Below are positions 8,111-15,839 of a DNA stretch of 30,935 nucleotides, one piece after another. The stretch lies in NCBI GenBank assembly GCA_964571695.1, contig CAZNDG010000034.1, positions 1 through 30,935 on the forward strand. The letters are read 5' to 3'. The translations under genes and the position numbers were made by a program. Below the pieces are notes generated by a model. The model ran no database searches. It saw only the letters and a list, made by a program, of their open reading frames with translations, and had not been told where the DNA came from. This DNA comes from UBA8958 sp964571695 (GTDB lineage Bacteria; Desulfobacterota; Syntrophia; Syntrophales; UBA8958). Within the stretch, counting starts at the first letter, position 1. Each line of letters begins with the position of its first letter.

Positions 8111-8242
8111 CTAGGACCGGGCGCGGGCGTAAGCGAAGATCTGCTTGCGCCAACTGCCCGTCGTGAGCCATTCGATGACCTTCTTCTTCAGGACGGGTTC
8201 GGTGGGGGAGAGCCCCTGGCCGTTGATGATCAGGACCCCCAT
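8111..8242 (-). CDS. Small unrecognised ORF, probable C-terminal gene remnant
   Basis: A 43-codon minus-strand frame from ATG 8242 reads MGVLIINGQGLSPTEPV, then KKKVIEWLTTGSWRKQIF, and ends YARARS. Composition looks protein-like, with a basic amphipathic C-terminal half. No ribosome binding site is evident before the ATG, and it ends beside the repeat at 8041-8103, so it is more likely the tail of a displaced gene than a functional peptide. No family is recognised. Confidence 0.3.
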   Translation of the reverse strand: MGVLIINGQGLSPTEPVLKKKVIEWLTTGSWRKQIFAYARARS

Positions 8243-8369
8243 CCCATTGACATGAATTATTCAAGGCCGGCGCCTGGTCAATTGACTTTTCCGAAAAATC
8301 GCTTATAAATGTTTTCATACTTTTTTCAAGATATTTGCCCTCGAAACAGGCTCAGACAAGGTGTGAAGA

Positions 8370-11264
8370 ATGGAAGCGCAACCCAAGTCCCACCCCTTTC
8401 CCCGGCATCTCGTGGCGATCTTTCTGGGCATTGCCGCCATCATTGCCGTTACGGGGTCGTTCTACTATGAGAAACAGAAGGATGACCTTTTGCAGACGGA
8501 ATTTCGGCAGTTGGCCGCCATTGCCGATCTCAAGGTAGGTCAGCTTGTCTATTGGCGGCGGGAGCGGCAGGGCGATGCGGAAGTCCTGATGAAAAGGCCG
8601 TATTTTGTCCGCCGGGTCCATGAGTGCCTGAAGAGTTCCGGGATGCCGGCCCTCCTCCGGCAGTCGGTCCGCGACGATCTGGAAGTGCTCCGGAGTCAGT
8701 ATGGCTATCAGGACATTCTGATTCTGGATACGGAGCTGAAGGTCCGCATGGCCTTGCGCAGCAGTGGCGATGCCGCCGTGGGCGCCCATACCCGCGCCGC
8801 CGCCGCCCGCGCCCTGGCGACGGGGGAGGTCGTCTTTACGGACTTGTACCGCGACGATCCGACGGGGCGCATCCATATGGAAGCTATCGCTCCCCTCTTC
8901 GTTCCCCAGAGCGCCGTGCCCGTGGGGGTGTGCGTCCTGCTGATCAACCCTTATGATTTCCTTTTCCCCCTCATTCAGAGCTGGCCCACGCCCAGCGCCA
9001 CGGCGGAAACCCTGCTGGTCAAATCCGACGCCCGGGAGGTCGTTTTTCTCAATGAGCTGCGCCATCGGAAGGACACCGCCCTGAAGCTCCGTTTCCCCGT
9101 TGCCGACGATGAACTCCCCGCCGCCATGGCGGCCCGGGGCGTTAGGGGCAACGTGATGGGACGGGACTACCGCGAGGTGGAGGTGCTGGCGGTTATCAGG
9201 AACGTGCCGGGCTTTCCTTGGTCTGTCATTGCCAAGATCGACCGGGACGAGGTATTGCGGGACGTCCGCCTCCGGGCGCAATTGATGACGATTATCGTCG
9301 CCGTCCTGATCCTGGCGACGGCCGTGAGCCTTGCCCTGATCTGGCGTCGCCAGCAGGTAGCTTTCTACAAGGGGCAATACGAAAATGAACTCCAGCGCCA
9401 CGCCTTGACGCGACATTACGAATACCTTACAAAATACGCCAACGACATCATTTTCATGATGGACGAGGACTGGATAATTCTCGAGGCCAATGAACGGGCC
9501 ATGGAGGTCTATGGCTACAGGCGGGAGGAATTGATCGGCGCCAAGGTAACGATCCTTCGGGACCCGGAGACCCTTGCCGAGATGGACGGCCAGGCGGCCC
9601 GGATCGCCGAGGAGGAGGGGAGCATCTATGAAACGCGCCACCGCCGCAAGGACGGCGCGATCTTTCCCGTGGAGGTGAGCGCCCGGCGCATTGCCGTGGA
9701 AGGGAAGACCTTTTTTCAGACCATCGTCCGGGACATCTCGGAGCGCCGGGCGGCGGAGGAAAACCTGCGCCAAAGCGAGGAGAGGTATCGCAACATCTTC
9801 GACAACGCCGTGGAAGGGATCTTTCAGAGCACCCCCGCGGGGACCTATCTGACCGTCAACCCGGCCTTTGCCCGGATGTACGGATTCGCCGCGCCGGAGG
9901 AGATGATCAGGGAAGTCCAGGATATTCAGTTCCAGCTCTATGTCCGTCCGGAAGACCGGCAGCAGGTCAAGCAGCTCCTCACGGAGGCGGGAATTATCCG
10001 CGGGATGGAGGTGGCCTTCAACCGCAAGGGCGGGGGGACCTTCTGGGGCTCCATAAACGCCAAGGCCGTGAAAGACGCCGCTGGGACCATCCGCTATTAC
10101 GACGGGACCGTGGATGATGTTACGGAGCGGCGCATGGCCGAGGAGGCGTTCCGGGAAAGCGAGACCCGGTTCCGCAACCTCTTCGAACGGATGAACAGCG
10201 CCGTGGCGGTTTATGAAGCCGCAGAGGACGGCGCGGATTTCATCATCCGGGACTTCAACGCCGCGGCGGAGCGCATGGAAAAGGTCAGGAAGGAAGAAAT
10301 CCTCGGCCGGCGGGTGACGGAGGTCTTTCCCGGCGTAAGGGAATTCGGCCTCTTTGCCGTCTTCCAGCGGGTCTGGCGGACGGGTCTGGCGGAGGATCAT
10401 GATATTTCCTTCTACCATGACGACCGGATCTCGGGCTGGCGGGAGAACCGCATCTATAAGCTTCCTTCCGGGGAGATCGTGGCGGTCTATGAGGATGTGA
10501 CGGTTCGGAAGCAGGCGGAAGAAGCGGTCCGCGTCCTCAACGAAGAGCTGGAGACGCGGGTCCGGGACCGGACCGCCCAGTTGGAGGCAGCCAACCGGGA
10601 ACTGGAGGCCTTCAGCTATTCCGTTTCTCATGATCTGCGGGCCCCCCTGCGGAGCATCGACGGCTTCAGCCTGGCCCTGCTCGAGGATTATGGAGGCGTC
10701 CTGGACGACAAGGGCAAGGAATATCTGGATCGGGTCCGTCGCGCCGCCCAGCGCATGGGGTGTCTTATCGACGATCTTCTCAAACTGTCCCGGGTCACCA
10801 GGGCGGAATTCAAATGCGACGTTGTCGATTTGAGCAAGCTGGTCAGGGATGCCGCCGCTCCGATCCAGCAGAACGAAAATCCCCGGCGTCGCGCCGAACT
10901 GTCCGTTCAGGACGGTGTCGTCGTTCGCGGGGATCGGTATCTGTTGATGGTTGCCATGACGAACCTTTTGGACAACGCCTGGAAATTCACCGGTCGCGCC
11001 GCGGCGCCCCGCGTTGAATTCGGCGTGCTGAACAGAGATAGCGAGTCCGTCTATTTTGTCCGGGACAACGGCGCGGGCTTCGATATGAATTATGCCGAGA
11101 AACTCTTTGGGGCCTTTCAGCGTCTCCACAGCGAGGAAGAATTTCCCGGGACGGGGATCGGTCTGGCGACGGTAAGGCGGATTATCAACCGCCACGGCGG
11201 CCACATATGGGCGGAGGGTGAGGTCGGGAAAGGGGCGGCGTTTTATTTTACCCTGCCGACCTGA
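8370..11264 (+). CDS. Membrane-bound hybrid-sensing histidine kinase with periplasmic sensor and three PAS domains
   Basis: The 964-residue protein has a transmembrane segment at about 13-31, a periplasmic region of about 270 residues (likely Cache/CHASE type) and a second transmembrane segment at about 303-324. Three PAS domains follow at about 345-460, 468-590 and 597-712, then a short coiled coil (ELETRVRDRTAQLEA). The HisKA domain carries His754 in YSVSHDLRAPLRS. The ATPase domain shows the N box (TNLLDNAWKF), G1 (VRDNGAGFD) and G2 (GTGIGLATV). All catalytic boxes are intact and there is no receiver domain. It belongs to the phytochrome-like HisKA group, which often partners Rcp1-type regulators such as the one at 7565-7987. 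Only a weak AAGGTG lies upstream of the ATG. Confidence 0.95.
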   Translation: MEAQPKSHPFPRHLVAIFLGIAAIIAVTGSFYYEKQKDDLLQTEFRQLAAIADLKVGQLVYWRRERQGDAEVLMKRPYFVRRVHECLKSSGMPALLRQSVRDDLEVLRSQYGYQDILILDTELKVRMALRSSGDAAVGAHTRAAAARALATGEVVFTDLYRDDPTGRIHMEAIAPLFVPQSAVPVGVCVLLINPYDFLFPLIQSWPTPSATAETLLVKSDAREVVFLNELRHRKDTALKLRFPVADDELPAAMAARGVRGNVMGRDYREVEVLAVIRNVPGFPWSVIAKIDRDEVLRDVRLRAQLMTIIVAVLILATAVSLALIWRRQQVAFYKGQYENELQRHALTRHYEYLTKYANDIIFMMDEDWIILEANERAMEVYGYRREELIGAKVTILRDPETLAEMDGQAARIAEEEGSIYETRHRRKDGAIFPVEVSARRIAVEGKTFFQTIVRDISERRAAEENLRQSEERYRNIFDNAVEGIFQSTPAGTYLTVNPAFARMYGFAAPEEMIREVQDIQFQLYVRPEDRQQVKQLLTEAGIIRGMEVAFNRKGGGTFWGSINAKAVKDAAGTIRYYDGTVDDVTERRMAEEAFRESETRFRNLFERMNSAVAVYEAAEDGADFIIRDFNAAAERMEKVRKEEILGRRVTEVFPGVREFGLFAVFQRVWRTGLAEDHDISFYHDDRISGWRENRIYKLPSGEIVAVYEDVTVRKQAEEAVRVLNEELETRVRDRTAQLEAANRELEAFSYSVSHDLRAPLRSIDGFSLALLEDYGGVLDDKGKEYLDRVRRAAQRMGCLIDDLLKLSRVTRAEFKCDVVDLSKLVRDAAAPIQQNENPRRRAELSVQDGVVVRGDRYLLMVAMTNLLDNAWKFTGRAAAPRVEFGVLNRDSESVYFVRDNGAGFDMNYAEKLFGAFQRLHSEEEFPGTGIGLATVRRIINRHGGHIWAEGEVGKGAAFYFTLPT

Positions 11265-11281
11265 ACACCGCTTGTTATAGT

Positions 11282-11313
11282 GCCGGGCATAATACGCGCC
11301 GGCTATTTTCTTT
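11282..11313 (+). terminator. Weak intrinsic terminator after the histidine kinase
   Basis: GCCGG (11282-11286) pairs with CCGGC (11299-11303), followed by the T-rich TATTTTCTTT. The stem is only 5 bp and it touches the end of the convergent gene at 11303, so the call is tentative. Confidence 0.35.
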
Positions 11314-13810
11314 GCTGTCGCTGATTCTGTTTTACCGGCGGTTGCGGAAGGCTCGACGTTGAGGCTCCGGTGCGCGTCAGCGTAAACAGGTAGGCATTCG
11401 CGGAGAATGTTCCTTCAGATTTCTGGACGAGCACCTCGGGCCCCCATTTGGACCACCTGAGGATCAGCTTCTTGCCGTCAAAGGACCAGGCGCCGCTTTC
11501 ACCGGCTCTGGTGGCGCATTTGAAGGTGCCGTCGGCGCTGATGATGATATTGTCGGTCCAGTATCGGTGCTTCGCAAGATACACGCCGGCGATCTTGTTT
11601 GCCGTCGCCGTGTCCGGTTTTCCGGCCAAGGTGGAAATGTTGGCCCGTGTCAGCTTGAAATTGTATATATTCGACGAGAATACCCCTGCGGACTTCTGTT
11701 CGAGAATTTCGGGCGGCCATTTGGACCACCTGAGGATCAGCCTCTTTCCATTGTAGGTCCAGGCGCCGCCGTCGCCGCCGTGGGCGCGTTTGAATGTGCC
11801 GTCGGCTTTCAGGATGACATTGTCGGTCCACTGCTTGTGTTCACCCAGATACTCGCCGGCAATCTCCGAGGCGACCGAGGCCGCTGGCTTTTCATCGGTA
11901 TTGCCGAAACTGGCCGGCTGGGATGACAATACGGGATACCCGCCGTTTGTTCCGTCAATGACCCATTTGCGGTACATGCGGTCGATTTTGTCTTCAACCA
12001 TCCCGTTGAGATTAGCGAGGAGGGTGCCCTTCAGATTCCCCCTCTTGCCTGGACCATCATCGGATCGCGTCATCACGGTTGCCGTGGGGCTATCGAACGA
12101 ATAGACTGCTCCGTAACGGCCTTCAACCATTTTATTCGGGTCTTCCTGCTCAGAGGCGAAGATTTTAAGAACCTTGCCGATATTCGTTTCCTTTTTCCTA
12201 ATATCGCCTGATTTCATGTAAAAATAGGAACCTTTGGCATATTTAACGTCACTGTTGATACCGCCTGCCTGGGGCTGCTTGAGCCAGAAGCCGTTCAAGG
12301 CCGCATACCTGGTGCTGTCTGTTTCCCCCCATGCCAGGCTGGCGTTTCCCAGAATGCCGCCCACGACGTTGGTCCCGGAACCTTTTCCGCTTACCGCGCC
12401 GATGTTATAGCTGTTCTGGACATAAACCTCACTGCCGCCCAGGCCGCCCAGGTTCAGGGTGGTTCCCGGTCCCGAGGCGCCGCTGATGCGGCCGGCATTG
12501 TAGCTGTTGACCACCATGGATCCGTAACCGGCGATACCGCCCACATCAAGGGCATCAACCTTTCCCGTTGATGAAACAGCAACGGAACCGGTGTTATACG
12601 TATTGACGCATCCCGAGATCCCTTCCCAACGGTAGGATTCGCCGAAGGATCTTCCCAGGATATTGCCGCCGATAACGCCGCCGACGTGGATGGCGTTTCC
12701 CGTCATTACGGTTACGTCGATATTTCCTTTGTTAAAGATATACCCGGTCTCGACCTGTTTGGGTTTTCCCACAAATTTCGGATATGTCACTCCATATCCC
12801 AGTACGCCGCCGACATAGGCGTTTTTGATCTCGCCGGTGGCGGCAAGGGTCACTTTCCCGGCATTATAAAGGTCCGCAGCTTCGCTTACATTGTGCTCAT
12901 CGGCTTGAACGCCGGCGACGCCGCCGATGCTCAGGTTTTCGCCGGAGGCTTTGATGGTAATTGATCCGGTGTTGTAGCAGCCTGAGATCTTTTTATGAGG
13001 CTTTGCGCAGACACCGCCGACTGTAAGCGTTCCCGGTCTGATAATACGCTGACGGTTTTTCGCCCGGGCATCGAGAACATTCCCCACAAATAAAATGGGG
13101 CCGCCGTTGTGGGAATTGGATATCCAGTTGCCCCCGGCCGCCAGACCGCCTACATCCGCATCTCCTTCTCCTTTCACCGTAATGGTCGCTTCGCTGAAAC
13201 AGTTGTCCATCACATCCACTTCAATGGCAATGGCCGCCGCGTACACCCTGTAGAGGTAATCTTTTCTTACGCTGTTGTAGGCGATGATCGATCTTTTGCC
13301 GATGCCGAGATTCTTTATTGCCGAGGCGCCGCCGAAAAGGGCCAGATGCATTTCGACAGTACTGGAAGCATCATCGGAAATCGGCTGCGTTGTTTTATCG
13401 GTGATGCGCAAATTGTCGATCACATGCCCCCCGCCGTCAAAGTTTACCCATGTGCCCGTTATGGTGGGAAACTCAAACTTTGTACCGTTCATGTCCAGGT
13501 TCGCCGTGAGTTTCACAAAATTGCCTTTAAACGACCAGGTAAGTCCGTTGAGCCCGCTTTGCTTGCCGAAGGCGTCCAGATCCTGGTCCCCTTTTGCGAG
13601 CCAGGCAAAATAGGCCAGCTTCCCCGCCGTATCGATGATGAACGGATTACTCTCGCTGTTCGTTTTCGTGGGATCGAGAAGTTTGAAGGGGTATTTCTTT
13701 CCGTCCCATTTTTTCCCGTCGGCGGCGATGACAGGGGAAACGTTGAAAAGAAATAGTGCCGATACACAGGCAAGGAATACTCCACAGGATCGTAACTTAG
13801 AATGTTTCAT
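11303..13810 (-). CDS. Large secreted GLUG-like repeat protein with duplicated C-terminal domain
   Basis: The 835-residue protein starts with a signal peptide (MKHSKLRSCGVFLACVSALF, cleavage probably after SPVIA). The central part, about 200-510, repeats a motif of the form (N/G)-(S/C)-YN-x-G-x-(I/V)-x10-20-(V/L)GG(I/V)xG, as in GCYNTGSI, NSYNAGRIS and NSYNIGAVS. This resembles GLUG or polymorphic outer-membrane-type repeats of beta-helical adhesins. At the C-terminus a module of about 80 residues occurs twice in tandem (IAGEYLGEHKQWTDN and IAGVYLAKHRYWTDN; both contain LILRWSKW). The start has GGAG seven bases upstream, and a strong promoter lies at 13921-13949. It is probably a cell-surface or exported protein; binding partners are unknown. 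Confidence 0.85.
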   Translation of the reverse strand: MKHSKLRSCGVFLACVSALFLFNVSPVIAADGKKWDGKKYPFKLLDPTKTNSESNPFIIDTAGKLAYFAWLAKGDQDLDAFGKQSGLNGLTWSFKGNFVKLTANLDMNGTKFEFPTITGTWVNFDGGGHVIDNLRITDKTTQPISDDASSTVEMHLALFGGASAIKNLGIGKRSIIAYNSVRKDYLYRVYAAAIAIEVDVMDNCFSEATITVKGEGDADVGGLAAGGNWISNSHNGGPILFVGNVLDARAKNRQRIIRPGTLTVGGVCAKPHKKISGCYNTGSITIKASGENLSIGGVAGVQADEHNVSEAADLYNAGKVTLAATGEIKNAYVGGVLGYGVTYPKFVGKPKQVETGYIFNKGNIDVTVMTGNAIHVGGVIGGNILGRSFGESYRWEGISGCVNTYNTGSVAVSSTGKVDALDVGGIAGYGSMVVNSYNAGRISGASGPGTTLNLGGLGGSEVYVQNSYNIGAVSGKGSGTNVVGGILGNASLAWGETDSTRYAALNGFWLKQPQAGGINSDVKYAKGSYFYMKSGDIRKKETNIGKVLKIFASEQEDPNKMVEGRYGAVYSFDSPTATVMTRSDDGPGKRGNLKGTLLANLNGMVEDKIDRMYRKWVIDGTNGGYPVLSSQPASFGNTDEKPAASVASEIAGEYLGEHKQWTDNVILKADGTFKRAHGGDGGAWTYNGKRLILRWSKWPPEILEQKSAGVFSSNIYNFKLTRANISTLAGKPDTATANKIAGVYLAKHRYWTDNIIISADGTFKCATRAGESGAWSFDGKKLILRWSKWGPEVLVQKSEGTFSANAYLFTLTRTGASTSSLPQPPVKQNQRQQRK

Positions 13811-13867
13811 TGATGATCTCCAATGCTTGGCTATTTGGTGGGACCGAGAAAATGTTTATATTATTGA

Positions 13868-13955
13868 TAATTGATTCAATTGAATAATTGATTGATAAGA
13901 ACTTGCTTTTGATGTCCCGAATTATAGAGAAGCATTTTTCTCGCGTCAAGGGATA
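13868..13955 (-). promoter_or_regulatory. Promoter-bearing repeat element, copy 2, upstream of the GLUG-like gene
   Basis: On the minus strand, TTGACG (13949-13944) is followed after 17 bases (ending TGCTTCTC) by a perfect TATAAT (13926-13921), then CAAAAGCAAGTTCTTATCAA and an AT-rich tail. This is the strongest sigma-70 promoter in the window and would drive the gene starting at 13810, leaving an untranslated leader of about 105 bases. The same unit occurs at 2928-3006, deleted at 8041-8103. Confidence 0.8.
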
Positions 13956-13962
13956 ACTGGAG

Positions 13963-14552
13963 GGGATTGACCTCGTATATCTTCTGAATCAGGCGCGCCC
14001 AGTTACGCCGGAAGGTCTTTTCATTCCCCTGCGCATCGAGGATGCAAGGGATATCCTCATCCGTTCCCGCCTCTTTCCTTTTTCCCCGTGAGACGTTGCT
14101 GTAATGGCCGTAGTATCTGACCATCTGCTCGCCTTTATTCGGGATATGGGAACACATGGCGGCAAGCCATTCCAGCGCGGGGAAGCCCTTTAGGGATTCC
14201 CAGGCGCACCGGCTCAAGCAGGCAAGAAGCTTTCTGTCATAGAGAAAATAACGGCGCAGCATCTTCGGGATGCCGAAGACAAAATGCCGGTGTGGGACCT
14301 TCTTGAGGACATCCGTGCAGAGCCATTCGCCGAACTCCACCACGCGCTTCTGATGACAAGATGGGCAGAAGTGGCGGTGCTTACACGAGAAGGCCAGCAG
14401 GTATTCATGGCCGCAATCCTTGCATTTGACACGGGCAAAGCCGTTGTGCGGATCGCCGCAATCGAGGTAGCGGTAGATGACCTTCTCGATATAGGGCCGC
14501 CAGAATCCGTATTGCCTGGAAAAATGATCGTCATAAATGCCGACGAATGTTT
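13963..14552 (-). mobile_element. IS91-family transposase remnant, copy 2, lacking the catalytic core
   Basis: The minus-strand frame encodes the N-terminal zinc-binding domain (CKDCGHEYLLAF, CKHRHFCPSCHQKRVVEFGE) and then jumps in frame from ESLKG to FPALEWLAAMCSHIPNKGEQ. This deletes the whole HUH/tyrosine core that copy 1 retains. After KIYEVNPL the C-terminal zinc ribbon is also missing and the frame runs into the promoter repeat at 13868-13955. The N-terminal end abuts a broken binding-protein gene near 14552. The segment 13963-14170 is nearly identical to 3433-3640, and 14179-14355 is identical to 30759-30935. The product could not transpose DNA. Confidence 0.88.
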
Positions 14553-15675
14553 CGTGACCATGGCTTTTGCGGTATTGTTGCTCACGGCGTACAGTCCGTC
14601 TGCCGTCATGGCCCAGAAAGCGTCCAGGGAGGCGCCGGTGGACAAGCAACTGCTCAAGGCGCGTGCGGCCTTTGACGCCAACAAGATGGGCGACATGTCC
14701 GGGTACGATCCGTCCACCTGGGTCAGCCCGACGGGCGACACGATCCGGATTGGCCTCATAGTGTCATTTTCAGGACCGGCGGCCGTTAACGGGCAGTTCT
14801 ACTGGACCGTGGTCACTTGGGTGGCCCACGACATCAACAAGCGCGGCGGCATCCTGGTGGATGGTCGGAAGAAACTGATCCAGGTGATCAAGGGCGATTC
14901 AATGGGCAAAATCGACCAAACCAAGAAGATCGCCGAGCGGTTGATTCTCCAGGAAAAGGTCCACGTGCTTTGGGGATGCGATGGCAGCCACATCATGAAG
15001 GTCATCAACGAGGTGGCGAACAAGTACAAGGTCGTTGCCCTGAACGCCGTCAATACCTCCGACGATATCCAGAATGCGGAGAATTTCGGGCGGTATGCCT
15101 TCCAAGGCTCTTTCTCCTGCGATCAGGTTGCACGGGGTCTCGCTTACTACTACTGGCAGATCCGGAAGAAGGAGCGGAAATTCTATATCCTTTGCCAGGA
15201 CTACGCGTTCGGCCATATCTTCGCGGATGCCTTTAAAAAAGGCCTGAAGGAATATTTCCCCGAGGCGCAGATTGTGGGCGAAGATTACCACAAGCTCTTC
15301 CTGACCGACTATGCCCCGTACCTGTCCAAGATCAAGGCCTCCAGCGCCGACGTGATCTTCACTGGCGACTGGGTTCCCGATGCGGCCAACCTCGCCAAGC
15401 AGGCCCAGCATATGGGGCTCAAACTGCCCTTCGCCAATATCTGGATGACCGATGCCAACCTGATGCATGAGTTGGGCCGGAACGGTGGAAAAGACTGGGT
15501 TCACGTGGGGCCCTACCACTCGCCGGCGCCTTTCTCCGCGGCCCCGGGGTACACGAAGTTCTATCAGACTTGGCACAACGAATGGAAGAAGGAGACGCAT
15601 CCCATCCCCGTCGATGGGATCCAACGGCATCTTATGGGACAACAACCGGATTTGTCCTGGGTCGTTCATCCCTGA
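14553..15675 (+). pseudogene. Branched-chain amino acid-type ABC transporter substrate-binding protein, broken at both ends
   Basis: The plus-strand frame resembles LivK/Peripla_BP_6 proteins: the signal-peptide hydrophobic core (FVTMAFAVLLLTAYSPSAVM, then AQ), then IRIGLIVSFSGPAA, WVAHDINKRGGIL, LILQEKVHVLWGCDGSH, FYILCQDYAFG and DVIFTGDWVPDAANLAKQA. These proteins bind small amide or amino-acid solutes in the periplasm for an ABC importer. The positively charged signal-peptide start has been replaced by the IS91 remnant; ATG 14560 could restart translation but lacks a ribosome binding site. After WHNEWKKETHP (about 15600) the sequence no longer resembles the family, and roughly 80-100 C-terminal residues are missing. 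No transporter permease or ATPase genes are nearby. Confidence 0.85.
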
Positions 15676-15695
15676 ACGCGGATTTCCTGTGATCG

Positions 15696-15812
15696 GTTAC
15701 GGTCCATCGCCTCGCGATCAAGGTAGGTCATGCGCTCCTGTGAGAAGGACGCCGGAACGATGTACGGGCCAACTGCTCCATGGATGGCCTTATCATCTTT
15801 TGGCGCTGATCG
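15696..15812 (-). mobile_element. Short diverged IS91-family transposase fragment
   Basis: On the minus strand the sequence reads MEQLAR, then after a one-base slip YIVPASFSQERMTYL. Copy 1 has MENLARYIIRASFSQERMHYL at the corresponding place. The match includes the tyrosine-containing region but is clearly diverged at DNA level, so it derives from a different IS91-family member. It lies at the broken 3' end of the binding-protein gene and is far too short to be active. Confidence 0.7.
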
Positions 15813-15839
15813 GCCTTGTCTGCAGGCGAAGCGGCGCCC

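Noticed and set aside
8352..11204. A 950-codon open frame on the minus strand opposite the histidine kinase
   Set aside because: It is a GC-bias shadow of the kinase gene: it has no recognisable domain, is rich in Pro/Gly/Asp/His, and the opposite frame has complete kinase motifs.
14284..14552. Plus-strand extension of the binding-protein frame through the IS91 remnant
   Set aside because: This part is antisense to the transposase zinc-binding domain; family similarity of the binding protein begins only with the signal peptide near 14553.
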